DNA of 64,000 nt from UBA3537 sp965657165 (GTDB lineage: Bacteria; Bacteroidota; Bacteroidia; Flavobacteriales; Flavobacteriaceae): NCBI GenBank assembly GCA_965657165.1, contig CBFHNG010000001.1, positions 1-64,000 of the forward strand. Reading direction: 5' to 3'. Made by a program: the position numbers and the translations under genes. Shown one piece after another: positions 9,190-18,652 of this stretch; the stretch's first letter is position 1; every line of letters begins with the position of its first letter. The notes under the pieces are model-generated. The model made no database searches and was not told the DNA's origin. It worked only from the letters and a program-made list of their open reading frames with translations.

Positions 9190-10767
9190 ATGGCAGACGT
9201 AAAAGCAGCTGAAATTTCAGCAATTTTAAAGCAACAACTTTCAGGATTTGAAGCCACCGCTTCTTTGGACGAAGTAGGAACTGTATTGACTGTTGGTGAT
9301 GGAATTGTTCGTGCCTACGGACTTTCAAACGCACAGTACGGAGAACTAGTTCAGTTTGATGGAGGTCTTGAAGGCATCGTTCTTAACCTTGAAGAAGACA
9401 ACGTGGGGATTGTACTTTTAGGTGCTTCCAAAGTTGTAAAAGAAGGATCTACAGTAAAACGTACAGGGCGGATTGCTTCCATCAATGTTGGTGAAGGTAT
9501 CGTAGGGCGTGTTGTGGATACCCTTGGCGCACCAATTGATGGCAAAGGACCAATTGAAGGCGATGTTTATGAAATGCCATTAGAAAGAAAAGCACCTGGT
9601 GTTGTATTTCGTGAGCCAGTAACTGAGCCACTTCAAACAGGAATTAAATCTATTGATGCCATGATTCCAGTTGGACGTGGACAAAGAGAGCTTGTTATTG
9701 GTGACCGTCAAACAGGAAAAACAACGGTTTGTATTGACACTATTCTAAATCAAAAAGAGTTTTACGATGCAGGAGAGCCTGTATATTGTATTTATGTTGC
9801 TGTTGGGCAAAAAGCTTCTACAGTAGCCAATATTGCAAAAACATTAGAAGATAGAGGGGCTTTGGCCTACACTACAATTGTAGCAGCCAATGCTTCAGAC
9901 CCTGCGCCAATGCAAGTATATGCACCATTTGCAGGAGCTGCGATTGGAGAATATTTTAGAGATACTGGTCGTCCAGCATTGATTATTTATGATGATTTAT
10001 CAAAGCAAGCGGTTGCCTATCGTGAGGTATCACTTTTGCTTCGTCGTCCACCAGGACGTGAGGCCTACCCAGGAGACGTTTTTTACTTACATTCACGTTT
10101 GTTAGAGCGTTCGGCAAAAGTTATTAATGACGATACCATTGCAAAAGACATGAACGATTTGCCTGACTCTCTTAAGCCTATGGTAAAAGGAGGAGGTTCT
10201 TTAACAGCACTTCCAATCATTGAAACTCAAGCAGGAGACGTATCGGCTTATATTCCAACAAATGTAATTTCAATTACAGATGGTCAGATTTTCTTGGATG
10301 GAGATTTATTTAATTCTGGTGTACGTCCAGCCATTAACGTTGGTATTTCGGTATCTCGTGTAGGGGGTAGTGCACAAATTAAGTCCATGAAAAAAGTTTC
10401 TGGAACACTAAAATTAGATCAAGCACAGTTCCGTGAATTGGAAGCATTTGCCAAGTTTGGATCTGATTTAGATGCGGTGACACTTAACGTGATTGAAAAA
10501 GGTAAGCGTAACGTTGAAATATTAAAACAAGCACAAAACGACCCATACACAGTAGAAGATCAAATTGCGATTATTTATGCAGGATCTAAGAACTTATTGC
10601 GTGATGTACCTGTAAATAAAGTTAAAGAATTTGAAACTGAGTTTATCGAATTCTTGAAAGCAAAACACAGTGATGCTTTGGCCACACTTAAATCAGGTAA
10701 ATTGACGGATGAGGTAACAGATACTTTAACAAAAGTTGCACAAGATTTATCAGCCAAATACAATTAA
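9190..10767 (+). CDS. atpA: ATP synthase F1 subunit alpha
   Basis: 525 residues with the non-catalytic nucleotide-binding P-loop GDRQTGKT at 171-178, the LIIYDDLSKQAVAYRE Walker B region and the RRPPGREAYPGDVFYLHSRLLER signature. Length and order (N-terminal barrel, nucleotide-binding core, C-terminal helical domain) are standard. The catalytic beta subunit is not next to it; it lies about 44 kb away on the other strand at 54375-55883. Confidence 0.97.
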   Translation: MADVKAAEISAILKQQLSGFEATASLDEVGTVLTVGDGIVRAYGLSNAQYGELVQFDGGLEGIVLNLEEDNVGIVLLGASKVVKEGSTVKRTGRIASINVGEGIVGRVVDTLGAPIDGKGPIEGDVYEMPLERKAPGVVFREPVTEPLQTGIKSIDAMIPVGRGQRELVIGDRQTGKTTVCIDTILNQKEFYDAGEPVYCIYVAVGQKASTVANIAKTLEDRGALAYTTIVAANASDPAPMQVYAPFAGAAIGEYFRDTGRPALIIYDDLSKQAVAYREVSLLLRRPPGREAYPGDVFYLHSRLLERSAKVINDDTIAKDMNDLPDSLKPMVKGGGSLTALPIIETQAGDVSAYIPTNVISITDGQIFLDGDLFNSGVRPAINVGISVSRVGGSAQIKSMKKVSGTLKLDQAQFRELEAFAKFGSDLDAVTLNVIEKGKRNVEILKQAQNDPYTVEDQIAIIYAGSKNLLRDVPVNKVKEFETEFIEFLKAKHSDALATLKSGKLTDEVTDTLTKVAQDLSAKYN

Positions 10768-10794
10768 TTTTAAATTAAAGAACTAATTTAAAGC

Positions 10795-11652
10795 ATGGCA
10801 AACTTAAAAGAAATAAGAAACAGAATTTCGTCCGTATCGTCTACGATGCAGATTACCAGCGCCATGAAAATGGTGTCTGCGGCGAAGCTCAAAAAAGCAC
10901 AAGACGCCATCACAGCGATGCGTCCTTATGCCGACAAATTGACGGAACTTCTACAAAACCTAAGCGCAACTTTGGATGCCGATAGCGGAAGTAAATTTGC
11001 AGATCAGCGTGAAGTTAAAAACGTTCTTATTGTCGCCATTACTTCCAACAGAGGATTATGCGGCGCTTTTAATTCTAACATCATAAAACAAGCCAATCAT
11101 TTGGCTAACAGCTATGCAGGGAAAAAGGTTTCGGTTGTCGCAATTGGTAAAAAAGCAAACGACGCCCTTTCAAAGGAGTATGAAATTTTAGCCAATGAAA
11201 GTACTGTTTTTGATGACCTTACTTTTGATAATGTAGCGCAAATCGCTGAGTTATTGATGCAAAAATTTGAAGAAGGAAGCGTTGATAAAATTGAATTGGT
11301 TTATAATAAATTTAAAAATGCTGCAACTCAAATCGTAACCACAGAGCAATTTTTGCCAATTGTTCCTAGTGCAGATGGGACAGATGCAAATCAAGATTAT
11401 ATTTTTGAACCATCAAAAGCAGAGATTGTGGAAACATTAATTCCAAAATCTTTAAAAACACAATTGTTCAAAGCAATTCGTGATAGTTTTGCTAGTGAAC
11501 ATGGCGCACGAATGACTGCCATGCACAAAGCGACCGACAATGCTACTGAGCTTAGAGATCAATTAAAACTCACTTATAATAAAGCAAGACAAGCCGCTAT
11601 TACCAACGAAATTTTAGAAATTGTTGGCGGAGCTGAAGCATTGAATAACTAA
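10795..11652 (+). CDS. atpG: ATP synthase F1 subunit gamma
   Basis: 285 residues. The N-terminal coiled-coil starts with the typical MANLKEIRNRISSVSSTMQI and the C-terminal helix contains TEQFLP...ASEHGARMTAMHKATDNA, which form the rotating central stalk. The middle Rossmann-like part holds the ITSNRGLCGAFN signature. Last gene of the operon, followed by a clear terminator. Confidence 0.97.
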   Translation: MANLKEIRNRISSVSSTMQITSAMKMVSAAKLKKAQDAITAMRPYADKLTELLQNLSATLDADSGSKFADQREVKNVLIVAITSNRGLCGAFNSNIIKQANHLANSYAGKKVSVVAIGKKANDALSKEYEILANESTVFDDLTFDNVAQIAELLMQKFEEGSVDKIELVYNKFKNAATQIVTTEQFLPIVPSADGTDANQDYIFEPSKAEIVETLIPKSLKTQLFKAIRDSFASEHGARMTAMHKATDNATELRDQLKLTYNKARQAAITNEILEIVGGAEALNN

Positions 11653-11673
11653 GAGATTCAAAAAAACATCTAT

Positions 11674-11700
11674 AAAGCCTCGCATTTGCGGGGCTTTTTT
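11674..11700 (+). terminator. Intrinsic terminator of the atpBEFHAG operon
   Basis: A stem AAAGCCtCGC / GCGgGGCTTT around the loop ATTT is followed by T residues to 11700, 22 bases after the atpG stop. Confidence 0.85.
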
Positions 11701-11744
11701 GTGGAATGAAATTTGATAGTATTTGATTATTTAAACCCCAACTT

Positions 11745-12293
11745 ATGAATCCTAAGTATTTCTTATTATTATCTTTTATGTTTTTTTATATGTCAGCATA
11801 TACACAAGAACAAAACAAATCAGTTTCACTTTCAATAACCGCATCCCCGTTTCCAGTTGAAATTAATAATGCTAAAGATTTTGGAATAATTGGGAAAATT
11901 AGTTTAGAGTTCCATACTTCAAAAACTCTATCTTTTCAAGGTAGTTTTTATGCGTCAAACACAACATTTTTTAAAAACAACTCAAACAATCAAATAAATT
12001 CTTTAGGGTTTGTTCCGTCTGTTCAATATTATTTTTTTTATCGCCAAAAATTTAATGTTTTTGGGCAATTAGGATATGGTTTTGGTTATGAAGACAGAAC
12101 ATTATACTCTGGTAAAATTGAAAACAGTGCACTCACCATTTTCGCGGTTGGTGGAGGCGCTAATTACAGGCTTAATAATAAATTATATTTTCAATTTCAT
12201 TTACCATATTTTAGAGCATATAATATTACAACTGACTTTAAATCTGCTTCGGGTCTTGCAGTATTCTTTGGGTTTAATTTTATAATTAAATGA
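11745..12293 (+). CDS. Predicted small outer-membrane beta-barrel protein
   Basis: 182 residues with a cleavable signal (hydrophobic run ending SAYTQ) followed by alternating hydrophobic/aromatic strands such as VQYYFFYRQKFNVFGQLGYG and the terminal GLAVFFGFNFIIK, ending near an aromatic-hydrophobic pattern usual for barrels of about eight strands. I do not recognise a named family. It is followed 4 bases later by a lipoprotein gene, so the two are probably expressed together, and both are separated from the ATP synthase operon by its terminator. Confidence 0.65.
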   Translation: MNPKYFLLLSFMFFYMSAYTQEQNKSVSLSITASPFPVEINNAKDFGIIGKISLEFHTSKTLSFQGSFYASNTTFFKNNSNNQINSLGFVPSVQYYFFYRQKFNVFGQLGYGFGYEDRTLYSGKIENSALTIFAVGGGANYRLNNKLYFQFHLPYFRAYNITTDFKSASGLAVFFGFNFIIK

Positions 12294-12297
12294 TAAA

Positions 12298-12801
12298 ATG
12301 AATTTTAAATATTTTTATATCACTTTGTCTCTTTTTTTTCCTTCTTTAAATAGTTGTAAAAGCACTCGTTCAATACATTTCCAATCAAAAATACCGTTTC
12401 AAATAGAATCGCCTTATTATCAGCCCTGGAGTTCTGGAGTACAAGGTGGTGGCAGTGGAATTGATGTAATTTTGCCCATTAAAAATCTTAATGCTATTGT
12501 ACCCGATAGTATTCATTTTCAAGGTCAGCGTACAAAAGCAGTCGTTCAACAACAAATTATAGTTGGTCATATAAATACAAACAACAACAAACAACAAGAT
12601 ATAATATTGAGTAATGAGCCTTTAGAAGAGCTAAACAACCAACTTCTTCCGCTCAACAATTCAACTCCATTCAAGATTGAAAACAATGCTTGTGTATTGA
12701 GTTATTTAATGAAAGGGAAACGCTATTATTGTAAGATTGAAAATTTAGAGCGTCGCTTAAAAATTTCATACCCTCTGTTTTCTCCTGACCCTACAGAATA
12801 A
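12298..12801 (+). CDS. Predicted lipoprotein of unknown function
   Basis: 167 residues with a lipoprotein signal ending SLNSC (cysteine 20). The mature part has a glycine-rich turn (SSGVQGGGSGIDVILP), an asparagine/glutamine-rich stretch and no motif I recognise. It is probably co-transcribed with the barrel gene 4 bases upstream. It may decorate or partner that barrel; no function can be assigned. Confidence 0.65.
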   Translation: MNFKYFYITLSLFFPSLNSCKSTRSIHFQSKIPFQIESPYYQPWSSGVQGGGSGIDVILPIKNLNAIVPDSIHFQGQRTKAVVQQQIIVGHINTNNNKQQDIILSNEPLEELNNQLLPLNNSTPFKIENNACVLSYLMKGKRYYCKIENLERRLKISYPLFSPDPTE

Positions 12802-12852
12802 TTATTGTAAATGGTTTAAAAAGTGTATTTTTAAGCTCACAAAAGGATTACT

Positions 12853-14313
12853 TTGAGTCGTTTAAAAACGCTTTATAAACAAACATTTATCTATGGCCTA
12901 GCAACAGTAGTGCCCAAGATGATTAGCTTTTTGTTGGTACGTTTGCACACCGACAAGTCTGTGCTATCAAATGTGGCCGACTACGGCGATGTTTCTCTTA
13001 TTTTTGCCTACTTTGTCTTATTCAATGTCCTTTTGGCCTATGGCATGGAAACAGCTTTTTTTCGGTTTTTTAATAGTGATGAACATAAAAAAACGGTGTT
13101 AAGTACCTCAGCTATTTCCTTATTATTGACTTCAACTTTGGTCTTGGTAATAGGCTATATATTTAGGCAAGATCTTTCAAACCTTATTCATATTGATGCC
13201 GACTATTTTGTTTTGGTGCTCTGGATTCTATTTTTTGATGCGCTGGTCATTATTCCCTTTGCTTATTTAAGGGCATTAGGAAAACCTATTCAATACACTC
13301 TAGTGAAACTTACAAACGTTATTTTAAATTTAGGGCTTAATATTTTTTTGCTTTTATATTTAAAATCATGGGCTGAAACTTCTACTTTTTGGGAGACACT
13401 CTACAGGCCAGATTTTGAAGTTCATTATATTTTTATTGCTAATGTTATTGCCAGTGGCGTTACCCTTCTACTTTTGCTTTCTTTTTATTTTAAATTGAAC
13501 TATTCTTTTAGTACAGTGCTTTGGAAAAAAATGTTACGCTACGCTTTTCCTGTCCTTGTGGCAGGCGTTGCCTTTTCAATTAATGAAACCTTCGATCGTA
13601 TTTTATTAGAGCGCCTACTTCCAGAAAACTTATCTAAAGACGCCATAGGAACATACTCAGCGTGTTACAAACTAGCGTTGTTTATGATGCTTTTTGCAAC
13701 AGCTTATCGACTTGGTGTTGAGCCCTTCTTTTTCGATAACGCAAAAGACACAGATGCCAAAACGAATTATGCTAAAATCTTAGAATTCTTTGTCATTTTT
13801 GGCGCTCTGATATTATTATCAGTTGTGGTTTTTGTGGATGTTTTAAAATTGATTTTGATTCCAAACGAGGCCTATTGGGAAGCCATGACTGTGGTTCCTA
13901 TTTTGTTGCTAGCCTATTTATTTTTAGGTATTTACCACAATCTTTCAGTATGGTATAAAATTACTGACCGTACCAAATTTGGCGCTTATATTTCTATTTT
14001 TGGAGCACTCATCACACTCTTGATTAATATCATATTTATACCAAAATTTGGATATATGGCCTCTGCCACAGCAACGCTTTTCGCCTATGCAATTATGGCT
14101 ATGACCTCTTATACATTGGGTAAAAAATACTATGCTGTACCTTATAATTTAAAAAAAATAGGGCTTTATTTAGTGCTGTCTATTATGTTATCGGGGCTTT
14201 CATTTTATGTTTTTAGAGGACAATATTTTATTGGTATTCTTTTTATTTTAATTTTGACAACCGTTATATGGATCAAAGAAAAAACCTTTTTAAAACAACT
14301 TGTTAAATCTTAG
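12853..14313 (+). CDS. Polysaccharide flippase family protein (MOP superfamily)
   Basis: 486 residues made almost wholly of transmembrane helices (about 12-14), beginning TLYKQTFIYGLATVVPK, the usual N-terminus of Wzx-like oligosaccharide exporters. These flip lipid-linked sugar repeat units across the inner membrane. The start is a TTG at 12853 preceded by AAAAGGA. It lies 2 bases before dut. There are no glycosyltransferase genes next to it, so the substrate cannot be read from context. Confidence 0.85.
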   Translation: MSRLKTLYKQTFIYGLATVVPKMISFLLVRLHTDKSVLSNVADYGDVSLIFAYFVLFNVLLAYGMETAFFRFFNSDEHKKTVLSTSAISLLLTSTLVLVIGYIFRQDLSNLIHIDADYFVLVLWILFFDALVIIPFAYLRALGKPIQYTLVKLTNVILNLGLNIFLLLYLKSWAETSTFWETLYRPDFEVHYIFIANVIASGVTLLLLLSFYFKLNYSFSTVLWKKMLRYAFPVLVAGVAFSINETFDRILLERLLPENLSKDAIGTYSACYKLALFMMLFATAYRLGVEPFFFDNAKDTDAKTNYAKILEFFVIFGALILLSVVVFVDVLKLILIPNEAYWEAMTVVPILLLAYLFLGIYHNLSVWYKITDRTKFGAYISIFGALITLLINIIFIPKFGYMASATATLFAYAIMAMTSYTLGKKYYAVPYNLKKIGLYLVLSIMLSGLSFYVFRGQYFIGILFILILTTVIWIKEKTFLKQLVKS

Positions 14314-14315
14314 TT

Positions 14316-14750
14316 ATGAAGATTAATATTATCAATAAATCCTCTGTCGCTTTACCAACCTATGAAACCATCGCCTCTGCAGGTATGGACCTTCGCGCAC
14401 ATATTGTTGATGCTGTAGTTTTAAAGCCTCTGGAACGAACAATCATTCCAACAGGTCTTTTTATGGAACTTCCTGTAGGGTATGAAGCTCAAGTTCGGCC
14501 ACGAAGTGGACTGGCGGCAAAACATGGCATTTCTGTACTTAATAGTCCTGGCACCATTGATGCTGACTATAGAGGAGAAATAGGGGTCATTTTAGTCAAT
14601 CTTTCTAATGATATTTTTACCATCAATAATGGCGATCGAGTGGCTCAAATGGTCATCGCCAAACATGAACGTACCGAATGGAACGAGGTGTTAAATTTGT
14701 CGGAGACTAGCCGTGGAGAAGGTGGATTTGGAAGCACTGGCCGTCAATGA
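14316..14750 (+). CDS. dut: Deoxyuridine 5'-triphosphate nucleotidohydrolase
   Basis: 144 residues containing all five trimeric dUTPase motifs in order: AGMDLRA, PRSGLA, GTIDADYRGEIGVI, RVAQMVI and the C-terminal RGEGGFGSTG that closes over the active site. It hydrolyses dUTP to dUMP and pyrophosphate, keeping uracil out of DNA and supplying dUMP for thymidylate synthesis. It starts 2 bases after the flippase and its TGA overlaps the ATG of the TPR gene. Confidence 0.97.
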   Translation: MKINIINKSSVALPTYETIASAGMDLRAHIVDAVVLKPLERTIIPTGLFMELPVGYEAQVRPRSGLAAKHGISVLNSPGTIDADYRGEIGVILVNLSNDIFTINNGDRVAQMVIAKHERTEWNEVLNLSETSRGEGGFGSTGRQ

Positions 14751-16105
14751 TAAACATGCGTTTTATATTGTTGTTTTTTTTCGGGTTTTTAATTGGACTA
14801 AATAGTCCTGCTCAAATTGAAAATGATAGCCTTACCAAATCCATAAAACCACCTTCAGAAATACAGTTTCAAAATTATTTTTATGAAGGTCTGAAACAAA
14901 AAGGGATAGACAATTACTACAAAGCCATTGACGCCTTTGTAAAATGTGCCGAATTGTTCCCAGAGCGTGCTGTTATTTTTTATGAATTAGGAGACCTTTA
15001 TTTTAAAACAAAGTCCTACCGCCAATCGGAAAGCAATTTAAAAAAGGCCATTGATTTAGAGGCTAATAATTTTTGGTTTAAAGAAAAATTATATCATCTC
15101 TATGTGCATCAAAAAAATTATAATAAAGCCATAGAGACAGTAAAATCACTATTATACAAAGACAAGGATTATGAAGAAGATTTAGTCAATTTGTATGCCA
15201 GCTCAGGCCGGTTTGACGAAGCGATTGCACAAATAGAAGTTATGGACAAACGCTATGGGTATCAAGAAAAACGCGATCAAACACGAATAGAAATATATAA
15301 ACGAGCACAAGATCAAAAAGGGCATATCAAGTTCTTAAAAAAGCGCTTGAAAGAATCACCAGAAAATGAACAAAATTTTCTTAATCTTATTTTTACCTTA
15401 AGCCAATATAACTTAAAAGAAGATGCATTTTCTACAGCTAAGTTATTTCTAAAAAATCATCCAAAATCTCATATTGCACACGTGGCCTTATATAAATTTT
15501 ATTTGGAGGCCAAAGACTATAACAATGCAATTTCTTCAATGAAAATAGTTACATCAAGTAATATTTTAGAACCCTACTTGAAAGTAAAAGTGCTGAGTGA
15601 TTTTATGCGTTTTGTTCAAGAAAATCCAGAGTACAAAGAGGTATTACTAGAAGTTCAGCCCGCAGAATCTTTAGATACTTCTAGCCGTTCAAATTTGGAA
15701 TGGGGTCAATATTTTCTAGAACAAAACAAGTTCGATAAAGCGCTAGAGTTCTACGAAAAGGCATTGGAGGAAACCCCAGAAAATTTAGCAGTCATAAAAA
15801 CAGTTGCAAAACTTTATTTGCAGACAAAACAATACAATCAGGCCGTAGATTTTACCACAGATCAATTGGAATTGTTCCCTACACAACTGGAGTTATATTT
15901 AGTTTATGGCACATCTCAACTGGTTTTAAAAGAATGGAATCAGGCTTTAGAGATGCTCGAAATAGGTCTAGATTATATTTTTGAAGACAATGAAATTGCA
16001 GTACAGTATTACAATTTATTAGCTGAACTTTATAAAAATCAAAACAATATTAAAAAATCAAAGGCGTTTAGTGATAAAGCCAAATCAATGCAATTGAAAT
16101 TATGA
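14747..16105 (+). CDS. Exported TPR protein
   Basis: 452 residues with an N-terminal signal sequence (ending LNSPAQ) and roughly ten tetratricopeptide-type helical hairpins, for instance AVIFYELGDLYFKTKSYRQ and KALEFYEKALEETPENLAVI. TPR arrays mediate protein-protein contact, here in the periplasm. It starts in an ATGA overlap with dut and overlaps the DUF4292 lipoprotein gene by 4 bases. The dut-TPR-DUF4292-M23 order is one I associate with flavobacterial genomes, which suggests an envelope complex; the function is not known. Confidence 0.8.
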   Translation: MINMRFILLFFFGFLIGLNSPAQIENDSLTKSIKPPSEIQFQNYFYEGLKQKGIDNYYKAIDAFVKCAELFPERAVIFYELGDLYFKTKSYRQSESNLKKAIDLEANNFWFKEKLYHLYVHQKNYNKAIETVKSLLYKDKDYEEDLVNLYASSGRFDEAIAQIEVMDKRYGYQEKRDQTRIEIYKRAQDQKGHIKFLKKRLKESPENEQNFLNLIFTLSQYNLKEDAFSTAKLFLKNHPKSHIAHVALYKFYLEAKDYNNAISSMKIVTSSNILEPYLKVKVLSDFMRFVQENPEYKEVLLEVQPAESLDTSSRSNLEWGQYFLEQNKFDKALEFYEKALEETPENLAVIKTVAKLYLQTKQYNQAVDFTTDQLELFPTQLELYLVYGTSQLVLKEWNQALEMLEIGLDYIFEDNEIAVQYYNLLAELYKNQNNIKKSKAFSDKAKSMQLKL

Positions 16106-16863
16106 GAAATTTTTTATTCTATTTAACAATTTGTTTCATTTTTAGCTGCAAAAGCACTCAAACCTTAACATCTTCATCATCGCTCAATCCAAAGCTAAAA
16201 GCAAAGCAAATTATAAAAGCTCATAACAAGAAAAAGTCCGATTTTGTAACCTTACAATCGCGACTAAAAATTGAACTTATTGAGGGCGATAAGTCACAAA
16301 TTCACACCGTTACGTTACGTATCGAACGCAATCAAACAATTTGGATTAATGCATTTTTAAATATGGTTCGATTAAAAATTACTTCTGAAAAAGTCCAAAT
16401 GTATAATAAGCTGGATCATACCTATTTTGAAGGGGATTTTACTTTGATTAAGGATCTTTTGGGTGTGGAACTTAATTTTACGCATATTGAAAATTTACTC
16501 TTAGGACATACCATATTTGCCCACAAGTCAACAGATTTAATAAAGGAACCTCATCCAAAATCATATGCGCTTTCACCAAAGCAGAAAAATGCTTTATTTG
16601 AGGTTTTATATCTCATTAACCCAGCATATTTTAAGTTGGACGGACAGATAATCAGTCAGCCAAATAAGAACAGAAAATTGGATATAAAATACCATACATT
16701 TCAAGACGTTGAAGAAGATATATTTCCGCAACAAATGACCATTAAAGTTGTTGAAAATCAAAAGGAAACTACCTTGAAAATGAATTTAAAATCCGTAAGT
16801 TTGAATCAGCCATTACGGTTTCCATTTAAGATACCGACTGGATACAAACCAATTGAACTCTAA
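16102..16863 (+). CDS. DUF4292 family lipoprotein
   Basis: 253 residues with a lipoprotein signal (FIFSC, cysteine 16). The mature part resembles the LolA/LolB-like fold of DUF4292: VTLRIERNQTIWINAFLNMVR, ITSEKVQMYNKLDHTYFEG and a terminal region ending LRFPFKIPTGYKPIEL. Related folds bind lipid or lipoprotein acyl chains at the outer membrane, but a carrier role is inference. Translationally coupled on both sides: 4-base overlap with the TPR gene and a TAATG overlap with the M23-like gene. Confidence 0.8.
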   Translation: MRNFLFYLTICFIFSCKSTQTLTSSSSLNPKLKAKQIIKAHNKKKSDFVTLQSRLKIELIEGDKSQIHTVTLRIERNQTIWINAFLNMVRLKITSEKVQMYNKLDHTYFEGDFTLIKDLLGVELNFTHIENLLLGHTIFAHKSTDLIKEPHPKSYALSPKQKNALFEVLYLINPAYFKLDGQIISQPNKNRKLDIKYHTFQDVEEDIFPQQMTIKVVENQKETTLKMNLKSVSLNQPLRFPFKIPTGYKPIEL

Positions 16864-18092
16864 TGCCGTATAAAACTCAATTTCTTGCCTTTATTTTCTT
16901 TACGCTATTGGTGTTGAGCCATTTTGGGGGTTATGCACAAAGCAAAAGACAATTGCAACTGGAAGAACGTCGACGAGAGTTGCAGCAGGAAATAAGACAA
17001 ATTACAAATTTGCTGTTTGCTGGGAAGCAAGAGAAAAAATCGGTGGTGAGTATTGTAGAAGATTTGAATTATAAAATTAGTGTTCGAAAAAATTTAATTC
17101 GTATTACAAATCAGCAGGCCAATTTATTGACAAGAGAAATCAATTCAAATCAAAATGAAATTTCTAAGCGTCGTGATAAATTAAAAATTTTAAAAGATAA
17201 TTACGCCAGTATGATTGTAAAATCGTACAAAAATAGAGCAAACCAAAACAAGCTTATGTTTTTGTTATCATCTTCTAATTTCCAACAAGCCTACAGGCGC
17301 TTACAGTATATCAAACAGTATGCGGATTATCAAAAACAACAAGCAGAAATTATAAAAGTAGAAACAGAGAAATTACAAATATTGAATAAAGATTTACTGC
17401 GTCAAAAGAAGGAAAAACAAACCCTTGTAGCAGAAAATAAATCTGCTAAAGCGATTTTGGATAAAGAGCTTCAAGACCAACAATTGCTTATAGAATCAAT
17501 ACAGAAAAATTTAGTTCAATTTTCGACACAAATTAAAGCTAAACAAAAAGAATCAGACAAGCTAGATCGAGAAATCCAAAAGCTGATTCGAGATGCCATT
17601 GCGGCTTCCAATAAAAAAGCGGGGAAGTCTGTAAAATCGGCTACTTTTTCTTTAACTCCAGAACAAAAAATTCTTGCAGCAAACTTTACGTCTAACAAAG
17701 GAAAATTACCTTGGCCGGTGGCTAGTGGCGTGGTAAAATTACGTTTTGGAACGAATCCATCGCCCATTGACCCTACTATTAAAATTAAAAGTAATGGCGT
17801 GCGTATTGCAACCAATAAAGGCGAACAAGTTCGTGCTGTTTTTGAAGGAACTGTACAAGGAATTATGACTCCAAAAAATGGGAATAATGCCATTATGGTG
17901 CGTCATGGGAACTACATTACAGTGTATAAAAACCTTTCTAAATTTTATGTAAGTAAAGGGGATAAAGTCAGTACAAAACAAGTGATTGGAGAGGTCATCA
18001 CAAGCAAGTCTACAGGGGAATCTATTTTAAGTTTTGGAATTTATAAAGACAGTTCTATTCAGAATCCCTCGCACTGGATTTATAAACTCTAG
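16863..18092 (+). CDS. EnvC-like protein with degenerate M23 (LytM) domain
   Basis: 409 residues: signal peptide (to about 24), a long coiled coil (about 25-260) and a C-terminal LytM/M23 domain starting LPWPVASGVVKLRFG. The zinc and catalytic positions are changed: the usual GxD segment reads GVRIA, the YxHL segment reads YKNL and the HxH motif reads LSFGI. It should therefore be inactive as a peptidase. Coiled coil plus dead LytM is the design of EnvC, which activates amidases at the division septum; that role is inferred here. No active hydrolase is adjacent. Confidence 0.85.
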   Translation: MPYKTQFLAFIFFTLLVLSHFGGYAQSKRQLQLEERRRELQQEIRQITNLLFAGKQEKKSVVSIVEDLNYKISVRKNLIRITNQQANLLTREINSNQNEISKRRDKLKILKDNYASMIVKSYKNRANQNKLMFLLSSSNFQQAYRRLQYIKQYADYQKQQAEIIKVETEKLQILNKDLLRQKKEKQTLVAENKSAKAILDKELQDQQLLIESIQKNLVQFSTQIKAKQKESDKLDREIQKLIRDAIAASNKKAGKSVKSATFSLTPEQKILAANFTSNKGKLPWPVASGVVKLRFGTNPSPIDPTIKIKSNGVRIATNKGEQVRAVFEGTVQGIMTPKNGNNAIMVRHGNYITVYKNLSKFYVSKGDKVSTKQVIGEVITSKSTGESILSFGIYKDSSIQNPSHWIYKL

Positions 18093-18096
18093 AGAG

Positions 18097-18612
18097 TTAT
18101 TTTTTTTTAAAAAGCGCTTTAAGCTCACTCGCATCTTCGGCATCCATTTTTCCGGCCAAAACTAAGCTCAATTGACGACGTCTTAGCGCCCCATCATAGC
18201 GTTTTTTCTCCTGTTCACTCTCAGGGATAAGTTCTGGAATTTGTACAGGTTTACCCTTTTCATCGACTGCAACGAATGTAAAAATAGCTTCATTGGCTTT
18301 GATCGGGGCATTAAAATTATTGTCGGTGTACCACACGTCCAAATACACTTCCATAGAACTTTTAAATGCTCGTGAGACTTTAGCTTCAATAGTAACAATG
18401 CTACCAAGTGGGATGGCATGATTGAACGCCACATGATTTACAGAAGCGGTAACAACAATACGTTCGGAGTGGCGCTGAGCTGTAATGCTTGCTGCACGAT
18501 CCATACGTGCCAATAGCTCACCTCCAAAAAGGGTGTGAATCGCATTGGTTTCACTGGGTAAAACTAAATCTGTAACAGTGGTTTTTGAATCAGAGGGGTG
18601 TTTTGTGTTCAT
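18097..18612 (-). CDS. Acyl-CoA thioesterase (hotdog fold)
   Basis: 171 residues of the YciA/BACH-type hotdog family: TLFGGELLARMDRAASITA with the catalytic region, then VTASVNHVAFNHAIPLGSIV and the core strand VDVW-like VYLDVWYTD. These hydrolyse fatty acyl-CoA to free acid and CoA in the cytoplasm. Convergent with the EnvC-like gene, 4 bases apart; single gene. The C-terminal 40 residues are charged and lineage-specific in appearance. Confidence 0.85.
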   Translation of the reverse strand: MNTKHPSDSKTTVTDLVLPSETNAIHTLFGGELLARMDRAASITAQRHSERIVVTASVNHVAFNHAIPLGSIVTIEAKVSRAFKSSMEVYLDVWYTDNNFNAPIKANEAIFTFVAVDEKGKPVQIPELIPESEQEKKRYDGALRRRQLSLVLAGKMDAEDASELKALFKKK

Positions 18613-18652
18613 AAGACTTTAATCTATGACACAAATGTACAATTATTAGTTT

